Positions 15,104 through 26,714 of a DNA stretch of 64,000 bases are shown here, one piece after another. How positions within the stretch are numbered: position 1 is the stretch's first letter; every line of letters begins with the position of its first letter. Source of the DNA: Poriferisodalis sp965208555 (GTDB lineage: Bacteria; Actinomycetota; Acidimicrobiia; Acidimicrobiales; Poriferisodalaceae); contig NZ_OZ242342.1 in assembly GCF_965208555.1 (NCBI RefSeq), positions 3,038,001 through 3,102,000 of the forward strand, in the 5' to 3' direction. Under the pieces are notes generated by a model. It was not told the DNA's origin. It worked only from the letters and a program-made list of their open reading frames with translations, and did not search any database. Both the position numbers and the translations under genes were made by a program.

Positions 15104-16456
15104 ATGGCCGACCAGCAGTTGCCGGCCGCAAGGGAGCCATTGGTGCTCGCAGGCGGCGAGATCATCGACCGCGCCGGCCGCCGGCACGCGGACATCACCG
15201 TGCTCGACGGCGAGATCACCGCCGTGGACCCGCCCGGCACCAGCCGCAACGGCTCGGCGCACATCCTCGACGCCAGAGGATGCGTGGTCGCCTCCGGGCT
15301 CGTGGACCTTTTCGGCCGCCTCGGCGAGCCCGGCAATGAGGAGGCCGAGACCGTCGCCACTGCCACCGCAGCAGCGGCGCTCGGCGGCTTCACTGCAGTG
15401 CTTGCACAGCCCGACACCGACCCGCCGCTCGACCGGCTGGGCCAGCTCGCCGAGCTGCGTCGCAACGCCGCAGGCGGGTGCTGCGTTGTGATCGCCGCCG
15501 CCACGATCACCGCCGACCGGGCAGGCAAGCGCCTGTCGCCCATGGCCGAGCTGGCCGATGCCGGCGTCCGCTGGTTCACTGACGTGGGGCCGCTGGCGGA
15601 CACCGGGCTGCTGCGCCGAGCCCTACAGTACGCCGGGCCGCTGGGCGGCACCGTGTCGGTGCGCCCGGCCACCGCAGATCTGGGCGGGACCGCTGCCATG
15701 GCCGAAGGCGCGGTGTCTGCACGCATGGGCCTGGCCGGGGAACCGGCAGCCTCCGAGGAACTGGCGGCCGGCGCGGCGATCGGCACTGCACGGCTCACCG
15801 GCGGACGGCTGCACCTGGACCGCATCAGCGCGGCTCGCACGGTGGAGCTGGTGGCCGCCGCCAAGGCGGAAGGCCTGGACGTCTCCGCGTCCGTTGCCGC
15901 CGAGCACCTCCTCTTCACCGATGCCGACGCAGACGGTTACGACACGCTCATGCGGGCCGATCCGCCGTACCGCACCGCAGCCGACCGGACTGCACTGCTG
16001 GCCGGCGTCAACGACCGCACCATCGACGCCGTCGTCAGCGGACACTCGCCGGTGCCGCCGCAGGCGAAGGATCTGCCATTCGACGAGGCGCTGCCCGGCG
16101 TGGCGGCGCTGGAGACCTGCGCTGCCATCGTGCTCGGTCACCCGGACATCAGCCTGGAAGCGGCGCTGGACGCGCTGGCCTGGCGACCTGCCGAACTGGC
16201 AGGCGTCACGCACCTCGGCGGTGGGGCGATCGAGCCCGGCCAGCCGGCGAACCTGGTGGTCTTCGACCTCGACCGACCGTGGACACTGGCCGAACGCGGC
16301 TCGGTCTCGATGGCGCGCAACACGCCTCACCGTCATCGCGAGATGAGCGCGATGGTGACGGCGACGGTGGTGGACGGTCGCCTGGTCGTAGCCGACGGCG
16401 CGCTGCGCAGCGCTGCCGGTACCGTCGCTGCGCTCGCCGCAGGAACGACCCCATGA
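15104..16456 (+). CDS. Dihydroorotase homologue lacking metal ligands (PyrC'-like)
   Basis: The 450-residue protein aligns along its length with type I dihydroorotase (GLVDLxxxLxEPG, ARMGLAGEP, LPFDEALPGVAALETCAAIVL). The zinc ligands are gone: the HxH of DLHVHLREPG reads F70-G-R72, the His of the HAE motif is R187, the His before VST is R240, and the catalytic Asp of the DHAPH motif is Gly313. It therefore cannot be a normal zinc dihydroorotase. Inactive PyrC' proteins of this kind are structural partners of ATCase in Pseudomonas, which is my preferred role. ATG 15104 follows the pyrB stop by one base; ATG 15059 is possible. It overlaps carA by four bases. Confidence 0.88.
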   Translation: MADQQLPAAREPLVLAGGEIIDRAGRRHADITVLDGEITAVDPPGTSRNGSAHILDARGCVVASGLVDLFGRLGEPGNEEAETVATATAAAALGGFTAVLAQPDTDPPLDRLGQLAELRRNAAGGCCVVIAAATITADRAGKRLSPMAELADAGVRWFTDVGPLADTGLLRRALQYAGPLGGTVSVRPATADLGGTAAMAEGAVSARMGLAGEPAASEELAAGAAIGTARLTGGRLHLDRISAARTVELVAAAKAEGLDVSASVAAEHLLFTDADADGYDTLMRADPPYRTAADRTALLAGVNDRTIDAVVSGHSPVPPQAKDLPFDEALPGVAALETCAAIVLGHPDISLEAALDALAWRPAELAGVTHLGGGAIEPGQPANLVVFDLDRPWTLAERGSVSMARNTPHRHREMSAMVTATVVDGRLVVADGALRSAAGTVAALAAGTTP

Positions 16457-17651
16457 CCACATCCTCAGACGACTCCGTGGCCCCTGTCCCCGGGGCGCTC
16501 GTGCTCACCGATGGCACGACCTTCGAGGGCGAGATGATCGGCGCGCCCATGGCCGGGAACTCAGGGGCTCCGCACGGCATTGCCTCGGGCGAAGTCGTGT
16601 TCAACACCGTGATGACCGGCTACCAGGAGGTCATCACCGACCCGTCCTATGCCGGCCAGATCATCGCGTTCACCTATCCCCACATCGGCAACTACGGCAC
16701 CACGCCGACCGACGCCGAGTCACGCCGGCCGTTCTGTCGCGGCGTGGTCATACGCGACCTTGCCCGCCGCCGATCCAACTGGCGCTCCGATGCCAGCCTC
16801 GACGCCTTTCTCGCCCGCCACGGCATCGCCGGCATCGCCGGGGTGGACACCCGTCGCCTGACCCGCCACGTGCGCGACTACGGCGCCATGCCGGGCGCGT
16901 TCGGCCCCGCCTCCGACGACGAGGCACTGAGGCGCCTCGCAGCAGCAGCCCGGGCCGAGCCCGGCACCGCCGGCGTCGATCTGGTCAGCGAGGTCACTAC
17001 CGCCGAGCCCTACACCACAGGCCGCGGGCCATGGCGGGTAGTGGCCTACGACTTGGGCATCAAGCGCGCCATCACCGCCAACCTCGGGCGCATCGCCACC
17101 GTCGAGGTCGTCCCGGCGCACACCACTGCGGCTGATGTGCTCGCGCGCGAGCCCGACGGCGTGTTCCTGTCCAACGGTCCCGGTGACCCGCAGATGGCCG
17201 GCGACGTCACCGGTGCGCTGAGCGACCTGCTCGGCCGGGTGCCCATCTTCGGCATCTGTCTCGGCCAGCAGGTGCTCGGCCTGGCGCTCGGCGGCCGGTC
17301 CTACAAGCTGCCCTTCGGCCACCACGGCGGCAACGTGCCGGTGCGTGACGAGGCCAGCGGCCGCATCGAGATCACCAGCCAGAACCACAACTTTGCCATC
17401 GAGTCCGGCTCGGTGCCCGGCGTGGACGAAACCCACATCTGCCTCAACGACGGCTCGCTGGAGGGTTTCGCCTGCCGCGACCTGCCGGCGTTCGCCGTGC
17501 AGTACCACCCCGAGGCCAGCCCCGGTCCGCACGACTCGCGCTACCTCTTCGACCGTTTCGCCGATCTCATGGCGAGCTTCCATGGAGGCCCCCGCATGCG
17601 CAACGGCAGCGGCGGCCACGGCGCAGGCACTGGCTGCGGAGGAGGGGGCTG

Positions 17652-17652
<1 letters not shown>
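16453..17652 (+). CDS. carA: Carbamoyl-phosphate synthase small (glutaminase) subunit
   Basis: CarA hydrolyses glutamine and passes ammonia to CarB for carbamoyl phosphate synthesis (pyrimidines and arginine). The 399-residue protein has the N-terminal CarA domain (GEVVFNTVMTGYQEVITDPSY) and a class I amidotransferase domain with FLSNGPGDP, GICLGQQ holding nucleophile Cys269, and the histidine/glutamate pair in QYHPEASPGPHDS. ATG 16453 overlaps the preceding stop by four bases; the longer open frame is a shadow. The C-terminal 20 residues are Gly-rich. It overlaps carB by one base (TGATG). Confidence 0.97.
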
Positions 17653-20985
<3,333 letters not shown>

Positions 20986-20993
<8 letters not shown>

Positions 20994-21951
20994 ATCGCCG
21001 CCCCGGGCTGTGCCGCGCGGGGGCGTCGACATGACCGTGCGAGTCGGCGGCGTGGAGCTGCCCAATCCGGTGATGACGGCGTCCGGCACGGCCGGCTACG
21101 GCACCGAGATCGGCGCGTACGTCGACCTTGCCTCGCTGGGCGCCGTGGTGACCAAGTCCCTGTCGCCGTTCGAGTGGGCCGGCAACCCGGCGCCGCGCGT
21201 GGTGGGCACGCCCGCTGGGATGCTCAATGCAGTGGGCCTGCAGAACCCCGGGGCGGGGGCGTGGCTCGACAGCGAACTGCCGCGCCTGCGTCGCACCGGC
21301 GCCCGCGTGGTGGCCAGCATCTGGGGCCGCACCGTGGCCGACTACGCCTCCGCGGCGGCGACGCTCGCCGGTGCCGGCCTCACGGCACTGGAGGCGAACG
21401 TGAGCTGCCCGAACCTCGAGGGCAGAGGCCAGATGTTCGCTTGCGATGCCGTCGCAACCGCCGAGGCTGTCAGCGCCTCAACTGCTGCGGGTGTGCCCGT
21501 GTGGGCCAAGCTGACGCCGAATGTGACGGACCTGGTCGAGATCGCCGAAGCGGCTCTGGGCGCGGGGGCCCACGCGCTCACGCTCATCAACACCGTTTTC
21601 GGGATGTCCATCGACCCAGCCACTGCACAGCCCACGCTCGGCAACGGCGGCGGCGGGCTGTCGGGCCCGGCCATCCGGCCCGTGGCGGTGAGAGCCATCT
21701 ACGACGTCCGCGCGGCGCTCGGCGACGTGCCGATCGTGGGCGTCGGCGGGGTGGCGAAGGGCGAGCACGCCGTGGAGCTCATGGCGGCGGGCGCCTGTGC
21801 GGTCCAGGTGGGGACGGCGTCGTTCTGGGACCCGCGAGCGCCCAGCAGCGTGCTCAACGAGCTGCGGCGCTGGTGCGAGCGGCACGGCATCGGCGCTGCC
21901 GCTGAGCTGACGGGGCGCGCGCACCGGTCGGGCGACGACCGCACACCATGA
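20986..21951 (+). CDS. pyrD: Dihydroorotate dehydrogenase, class 1 (catalytic subunit)
   Basis: PyrD oxidises dihydroorotate to orotate with FMN. The protein (321 residues from GTG 20986) begins the conserved domain at RVGGVELPNPVMTASGTAGYG. ANVSCPN holds the catalytic cysteine that marks class 1 (class 2 has serine), and VGVGGVAKGEHAVELMAAGA binds FMN phosphate. Class 1B enzymes need the PyrK electron-transfer subunit, and none is encoded here. GTG 20986 overlaps carB by eight bases; ATG 21031 would also give a normal N-terminus. It overlaps pyrF by four bases. Confidence 0.93.
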
Positions 21952-22691
21952 CCGCGCGCGAGCGGCTGGCCCTGGCGCTCGATGTGCCCGACCGGGCGGC
22001 TGCCATGGCGCTGGTGGAGCGCTTCGCTTCCGACTTCGGCGTCATGAAGGTCGGCCTGGAGCTGTTCACCGCCGAGGGTCCCGCCCTCGTCCGCGACATC
22101 GTGGCAGCGGGCAACCGCGTGTTCCTGGACATCAAGCTGCACGACATCCCCAACACTGTGGAGCAGGCAGCGCGACGCGCCGGCGAGCTGGGGGTGTGGC
22201 TGCTCACCCTGCACACCCAGGGCGGTCCGGACATGCTGGCCGCGGGCGCCCGGGGCCTGCGCGAGGGCGCTGCCAGTGCACGCCGCGGTGCCGCTGCTGA
22301 GGGCTCGGGCGCTGGCGGCGCGGGTCCGAACGCCGATGCGCCGATCGCACTCGGCGTCACCGTGCTCACATCAGACGCGGACGCCCCGCCGGAGGTGCTG
22401 AAGGAGCGCGCGCTGCTGGCCCAGCGAGCCGGTTGTGGCGGCCTCGTGTGCGCCGCTCCGGACCTGCCCGCTGTCTCGGCGGCGGCTCCCGGACTGCTCC
22501 GTGTCGTCCCCGGCATCCGTCCTGCCGGGGCGGCGCAGGCAGATCAGCGCCGTGTCGCCACCCCCGCTGCGGCCATTGCCGCCGGTGCCGACGTGCTCGT
22601 CATCGGCCGGGCCGTCACGGCTGCGCCCGATCCGGACGCTGCGGCGGCAGCCATCGTTGCCGAAGTGACCGCCGAGCTGGGTGCGTCGTAG
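21948..22691 (+). CDS. pyrF: Orotidine 5'-phosphate decarboxylase
   Basis: PyrF decarboxylates OMP to UMP, the last de novo step. The 247-residue TIM barrel has ALDVPD at strand 1, the catalytic DIKLHDIPNT (Lys in DxKxxD) near residues 62-71, and GIRPAGAAQADQRRVATP near the phosphate-binding end. Between them is an Ala/Gly-rich insertion (about residues 100-125). It overlaps pyrD by four bases and closes the operon; mihF follows 65 bases later with its own promoter. Confidence 0.95.
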   Translation: MTARERLALALDVPDRAAAMALVERFASDFGVMKVGLELFTAEGPALVRDIVAAGNRVFLDIKLHDIPNTVEQAARRAGELGVWLLTLHTQGGPDMLAAGARGLREGAASARRGAAAEGSGAGGAGPNADAPIALGVTVLTSDADAPPEVLKERALLAQRAGCGGLVCAAPDLPAVSAAAPGLLRVVPGIRPAGAAQADQRRVATPAAAIAAGADVLVIGRAVTAAPDPDAAAAAIVAEVTAELGAS

Positions 22692-22742
22692 CACTCAGTC
22701 CCTGCTGAGCCCGGTGTCCCTAGGGGCTATCTGCCGCGTAGC

Positions 22743-22748
22743 TACACT
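22743..22748 (+). promoter_or_regulatory. -10 box TACACT for leaderless mihF mRNA
   Basis: TACACT lies eight bases before the ATG of mihF, so transcription would begin at or next to the start codon. No ribosome site precedes the ATG, which fits a leaderless mRNA. The -35 region is not recognisable. Confidence 0.5.
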
Positions 22749-22756
22749 GCACCACA

Positions 22757-23092
22757 ATGAGTCCGCTGCCTGAACTGAGTGACGAGCAGCGTGCCGAGGC
22801 GCTGGCCAAGGCCAAGGAGGCCCGCGAGGTCCGCGCAAACGTCAAGCATCGGTTGAAGATGGGCTTGCTCACCTTCGACGAGTTGCTGGCCGAAGCTGAC
22901 CGTGTCGAGAACGTCGGCAAGCTCAAGGCACTGGCTGCCTTGGAGTCGATGCCCGGTCTCGGCAAGGTCAAGGCTCGCCGCCTGATGGCTGAGATTGGCA
23001 TCGCCGACAACCGGCGGCTGCGAGGTCTCGGCGAGACACAGCGGCGCCGTTTGAGCGAGCATTTCGCACAGGATTCCGCCCCGGACGCGTGA
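22757..23092 (+). CDS. mihF: Actinobacterial integration host factor, mIHF/sIHF
   Basis: A 111-residue nucleoid protein that binds DNA and, in mycobacteria, is essential; in phage L5 it helps integration. It has an N-terminal basic helix (AEALAKAKEAREVRANVKHRLK) and the helix-hairpin-helix MPGLGKVKARRLMAEIGI at residues 65-82, the family signature. Position between pyrF and gmk is the standard actinobacterial order. Base use is slightly less G+C-rich than the neighbours, as is common for this highly expressed gene. Confidence 0.95.
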   Translation: MSPLPELSDEQRAEALAKAKEAREVRANVKHRLKMGLLTFDELLAEADRVENVGKLKALAALESMPGLGKVKARRLMAEIGIADNRRLRGLGETQRRRLSEHFAQDSAPDA

Positions 23093-23102
23093 ATACCGTC
23101 GC

Positions 23103-23696
23103 ATGACCGACCCGGCGCCCACCGGCGCTGCGAATTCCACCGCGTCTTGGGACGTCACGCTGTACGTGGTGTGCGGACCGGGCGGGGCCGGCAAGGGCAC
23201 GATTGTGGCCGAGCTGGTGGCGCGGGACCCGACGCTGCTGCTGAGCCGGTCCTGGACGACACGCCCCCGCCGGGTCGGCGAGCCGGCCGAGGCCTACACG
23301 TTCGTGACGGCCGACGACTTCGAAGCCCGCATCTCTGCCGGCGGGTTCCTGGAGTGGGCGGACTTCTTCGAGTACCGCTACGGCACCCCCATGCCGCCTC
23401 CCGATCTCGACCGCGATCTGGTGCTCGAGATCGACGTGCAGGGAGCGGTGTCGGTGCGCAACCGCGATCCGTCGGCCTTGGTCATCATGGTGCTGCCGCC
23501 GAGCCGCGCCGAGCAGGAACGACGCATGCGCCGCCGGGGCGACCCCGACTCAGAAGTGGCGCGCCGGCTCGCCAAGGCCGACGAAGAACTGCCGGTCGGT
23601 TACCGCATGGCCGACCTGATCGTGGTGAACCGGGACATCTCCAGCACGGTGGGCGAGATCGCCGCATTCGTGGACCGCACCCGGTCCCGCCGGTAG
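23103..23696 (+). CDS. gmk: Guanylate kinase
   Basis: Gmk phosphorylates GMP to GDP with ATP. The 197-residue protein has the P-loop GPGGAGKGT (residues 25-33), SRSWTTRPRRVGE for GMP binding, the YGTP loop and LEIDVQGAVSV. It starts ten bases after mihF without a clear ribosome site. The N-terminal 20 residues are longer than in E. coli, as in other actinobacteria. rpoZ follows after 13 bases. Confidence 0.96.
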   Translation: MTDPAPTGAANSTASWDVTLYVVCGPGGAGKGTIVAELVARDPTLLLSRSWTTRPRRVGEPAEAYTFVTADDFEARISAGGFLEWADFFEYRYGTPMPPPDLDRDLVLEIDVQGAVSVRNRDPSALVIMVLPPSRAEQERRMRRRGDPDSEVARRLAKADEELPVGYRMADLIVVNRDISSTVGEIAAFVDRTRSRR

Positions 23697-23699
23697 CCT
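23694..23699 (+). promoter_or_regulatory. Possible -10 box TAGCCT for rpoZ
   Basis: TAGCCT overlaps the gmk stop codon and lies ten bases before the rpoZ ATG, so the mRNA would have almost no leader. The same hexamer stands before def and moaB in this window. Confidence 0.35.
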
Positions 23700-23709
23700 T
23701 CACGCTGCG

Positions 23710-24048
23710 ATGACTGAGTCAACCGACACCATGATCACACCAGGTCTCGAAGACCTGCTCTCCAAGGTCGACTCCAAGTTCACCTTGGTGAGCCTGGCGG
23801 CCATGCGGTCGCGGCAGATCAACTCGTACTACAACCAGCTCGACGGCGGAATCGGCTCGGTTGTGCCGCCGCAGGTGGCGTCGGTTGCTCGCAAGCCGCT
23901 GTCCATCGCCTTCGAGGAGATCGACGCCGACAAGATCACGTTCGAGCGATTCGACCCCGAGGAGCGGGCACGGCTGGAAGCCGAAGCGCTCGCGGCCGCG
24001 GAGGCTGATGCCGCGATGCTCGAGGTCGTTCCCGACATCGAGGACTAG
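23710..24048 (+). CDS. rpoZ: RNA polymerase omega subunit
   Basis: Omega (112 residues) helps assemble the beta' subunit of RNA polymerase. The diagnostic pieces are SKFTLVSLAAMRSRQINSYY, with the conserved RxRQIN helix, and RKPLSIAFEEID. The C-terminal third is an acidic, Ala/Glu-rich helix. Its place between gmk and coaBC is typical. One base separates its stop from the likely TTG start of coaBC. Confidence 0.93.
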   Translation: MTESTDTMITPGLEDLLSKVDSKFTLVSLAAMRSRQINSYYNQLDGGIGSVVPPQVASVARKPLSIAFEEIDADKITFERFDPEERARLEAEALAAAEADAAMLEVVPDIED

Positions 24049-24049
24049 C

Positions 24050-25309
24050 TTGCCTGCCCCTGCGTCGTCGCCCTTTGCCGGGCGCCGCGTGGTACTCGGC
24101 GTCAGCGGCGGCATCGCCGCGTACAAGGCCGTCATTCTGTGCAGGCTGATGATGGACGCCGGCGCCCACGTCGTCCCCGTGATGACCGCCGCGGCGCAGC
24201 GTTTCGTGGGCAGGGCCACGTTCGATGCCCTGGCCAGCGAGCGCGTCCAGACATCGATCTTCGGCGAGGACGACCCCATCCCGCACACGACCCTGGGCCA
24301 GACGGCCGATGTGATCGTCGTGGCACCCGCGACGGCGCGGGTCATCGGGAGCTACGCCGCGGGCATATCCGACGGCTTGCTCACCGCCACGCTGCTCGCC
24401 ACGCGGGCGCCGGTCGTGGTGTGCCCGGCCATGCACACCGAGATGTGGGAGCACGATGCGGTGCAGCACAACATCGAGGTGCTCACCAAGCGGGGCACCC
24501 ACATCGTCGTGCCCGAAGCGGGCCGGCTCGCCGGCGGGGATGTCGGCACCGGCCGCCTCGCCGAGCCGGCCACGATCTTCGCGGCTGTGGAGGCCGTGCT
24601 CGCCGGGCTGCCCGAGCCCGATCCCGCCCACCAGCCGCCGTCGCCACGCCGCGACTTCGCGGGCGTCAGCGTGACCGTCACTGCCGGCGGCACCCGCGAG
24701 GCCATCGACCCGGTTCGCTTCATCGCCAACCGGTCGTCGGGCAAGCAGGGTTACGCCATCGCCACCGCTGCCCGGGATCGCGGCGCAGACGTCACCTTGG
24801 TGACCAGCGCCCCGCTGCCGCCGCCCGAGGGCATACGTGAGGTGCGCGTCACCTCGGCGGCCGAGATGGACGCCGCTGTGGCGGCACACGCGGACGCGGA
24901 CGTGATCGTCATGGCAGCGGCAGTGGCCGATTTCCGTCCTGCGGAGGCGGCCCCGCAGAAGATCAAGAAGGGCAGTGCGGGCGAGGGTGAGCAGGCGCCG
25001 GTCATCGTGCTCGAGCACACCAAGGACATCCTCGCTGGCCTGGGGGCCAGCAAACCGCACGGACAGATCCTGGTCGGCTTCGCGGCCGAGACCGCTGACG
25101 TGCTCGAGAACGCGGGGCAGAAGCTGTCTCGCAAGAACCTTGACGTGATGGTGGCGAACGACGTCTCGGCGGCCGGCGCAGGATTCGCTCACGACACCAA
25201 CATCGTGACCATCCTGCTGGCCGACGGCACCATGCGACCGCTGCCGATCTGCTCCAAGCGCGAGGTGGCCGACGCTGTGCTCGACACGGTGGTCGAACTC
25301 CGTACCTGA
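24050..25309 (+). CDS. coaBC: Phosphopantothenoylcysteine decarboxylase / phosphopantothenate-cysteine ligase
   Basis: A bifunctional coenzyme A enzyme of 419 residues. The N-terminal flavoprotein half (CoaC, residues 1-185) shows VVLGVSGGIAAYKA, VAPATARVIGSYAAGISDGLLT and PAMHTEMW, the actinobacterial form of the PAMNxxM motif. The C-terminal CoaB half begins near residue 200 with VTVTAGGTREAIDPVRFIANRSSGKQG and has KIKKG for CTP use. No ATG is available; TTG 24050, one base after rpoZ, gives a normal N-terminus. GTG 24089 would start right at the first strand. Confidence 0.92.
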   Translation: MPAPASSPFAGRRVVLGVSGGIAAYKAVILCRLMMDAGAHVVPVMTAAAQRFVGRATFDALASERVQTSIFGEDDPIPHTTLGQTADVIVVAPATARVIGSYAAGISDGLLTATLLATRAPVVVCPAMHTEMWEHDAVQHNIEVLTKRGTHIVVPEAGRLAGGDVGTGRLAEPATIFAAVEAVLAGLPEPDPAHQPPSPRRDFAGVSVTVTAGGTREAIDPVRFIANRSSGKQGYAIATAARDRGADVTLVTSAPLPPPEGIREVRVTSAAEMDAAVAAHADADVIVMAAAVADFRPAEAAPQKIKKGSAGEGEQAPVIVLEHTKDILAGLGASKPHGQILVGFAAETADVLENAGQKLSRKNLDVMVANDVSAAGAGFAHDTNIVTILLADGTMRPLPICSKREVADAVLDTVVELRT

Positions 25310-25344
25310 CTGGCCGCAGGGTTTCGGCTCCGTCCGTCTAGCCT

Positions 25345-25374
25345 TGCCGCGCTGCTGCATACAGCAGTGCGGCA
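25345..25374 (+). promoter_or_regulatory. Strong 13-bp hairpin between coaBC and metK
   Basis: Bases 25345-25357 pair with 25362-25374 (12 Watson-Crick pairs and one G-U) around the loop CATA. No T-run follows, so it is not a classical terminator. It lies 42 bases before the metK start and so could shape the metK leader or end coaBC transcription. It does not look like a SAM riboswitch, which would need far more sequence. The remainder of 25310-25416 shows nothing clear. Confidence 0.55.
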
Positions 25375-25416
25375 GGCCTGCACGACTGGCCGATCACGAT
25401 CGAATCTGGAGCCTCG

Positions 25417-26607
25417 GTGAGCCAGTGGACCTTCACCTCAGAATCGGTGACCGAAGGCCATCCCGACAAGATGGCCGACCAGATCTCCGACGCCATCCTG
25501 GATGCGCTGATCGCTGAAGATCGGCACGCCCGCGTCGCCGTCGAGACGCTGGTCACTACCGGTCTCGTCGTGGTGGCCGGCGAGGTGTCCACCGAGGCGT
25601 ACGTCGACATCCCGAAGGTCGTGCGGTCGACGATTACCGGCATCGGTTACGACCACGGGGAACTGGGATTCGACGGCAACACCTGCGGTGTGATGATCGC
25701 CCTGGACGAGCAATCGCCCGAGATCACCACGGGGGTCTTCGGAAGCTCGGAAGCAGCGGCGACCGAGGACGTCATTCCCGAGCAGGGCGCGGGCGACCAA
25801 GGAATGATGTTCGGCTACGCCTGCCGGGAAACCGATGCGTTCATGCCCCTGCCGATCCATGTGGCTCACCGCATGGCCGAGCAGCTCACCGAGGCGCGCC
25901 GGTCGGGGCGCATCCCGTACCTGCGCCCGGACGGCAAGACGCAGGTGAGCTTCGAGTACCGCGACGGCGAGCCGATCGGGCTTCGCACGGTTGTCGTTTC
26001 CGCCCAGCACCGGGACGGCATCGAGATCGACGGAATGATGCGCCCCGACTTGCTCGAGCACGTCATCGGTCCCACGCTGCCCGCCCAGTTCGCGGACGAT
26101 GAATTCGAGCTGCTGGTGAATCCGTCCGGCAGCTTCGTCAGCGGGGGGCCGGTCGCCGACGCCGGACTGACCGGGCGCAAGATCATCGTCGACACCTACG
26201 GCGGCTACGCCCGTCACGGCGGGGGAGCGTTCAGCGGCAAAGACCCTTCCAAGGTGGACCGGTCGGCGGCGTACGGCGCTCGCTGGGTCGCGAAGAACAT
26301 CGTGGCCTCCGGCGCGGCTGATCGATGCGAGATCCAGGTGGCGTACGCCATCGGTCGTGCGGAGCCGGTCTCGCTGCTCACCGAGACGTTCGGGACATCC
26401 CATGTGGACCCCGATGCCATCGCCTCGGCAGTGACCGAAGTGTTCGATCTGCGGCCTGCGGCGCTGCTGGCCGACTTGAATCTGCGCCAGCCCATCTACA
26501 AGACCACGGCCGCCTACGGCCACTTCGGCCGGCCTTCTGATGGCCTGACGTTCCCCTGGGAGCAGCTCAACCGCGTCGACGATCTCAAGTCCGCGCTGGG
26601 CCTGTAA
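25417..26607 (+). CDS. metK: S-adenosylmethionine synthetase
   Basis: MetK makes SAM from methionine and ATP. The 396-residue protein carries TSESVTEGHPDKMADQISDAILDA at the N-terminus, GAGDQGMMFGYA (signature 1) and the P-loop-like GGGAFSGKDPSKVDRSAAY (signature 2). Length is normal. GTG 25417 starts right at the conserved WTFTSESV, with CCTCG rather than a strong ribosome site ahead. priA follows after 107 bases, the usual order. Confidence 0.97.
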   Translation: MSQWTFTSESVTEGHPDKMADQISDAILDALIAEDRHARVAVETLVTTGLVVVAGEVSTEAYVDIPKVVRSTITGIGYDHGELGFDGNTCGVMIALDEQSPEITTGVFGSSEAAATEDVIPEQGAGDQGMMFGYACRETDAFMPLPIHVAHRMAEQLTEARRSGRIPYLRPDGKTQVSFEYRDGEPIGLRTVVVSAQHRDGIEIDGMMRPDLLEHVIGPTLPAQFADDEFELLVNPSGSFVSGGPVADAGLTGRKIIVDTYGGYARHGGGAFSGKDPSKVDRSAAYGARWVAKNIVASGAADRCEIQVAYAIGRAEPVSLLTETFGTSHVDPDAIASAVTEVFDLRPAALLADLNLRQPIYKTTAAYGHFGRPSDGLTFPWEQLNRVDDLKSALGL

Positions 26608-26692
26608 CCCAGAGGCGCGACTGCGCCCAGCCGAGGCACCACCGGTTCCCGCACTGGCTGCGGGGTTGGGGGAGCGACGCTCGGCCTCTGGG
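26608..26692. repeat. 9-base inverted repeat flanking the metK-priA gap
   Basis: CCCAGAGGC at 26608-26616 is the exact complement of GCCTCTGGG at 26684-26692; 67 bases separate the arms. The left arm touches the metK stop. It could form a long stem in the metK 3' end, but the loop is large, so a chance match is quite possible. The 107-base gap shows no other element. Confidence 0.35.
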
Positions 26693-26714
26693 CGGGGCGG
26701 GGCAGACTGCAACG

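Noticed and set aside
25310..25416. SAM riboswitch upstream of metK
   Set aside because: The 107-base gap has only a single hairpin and none of the multi-helix core of SAM riboswitches.
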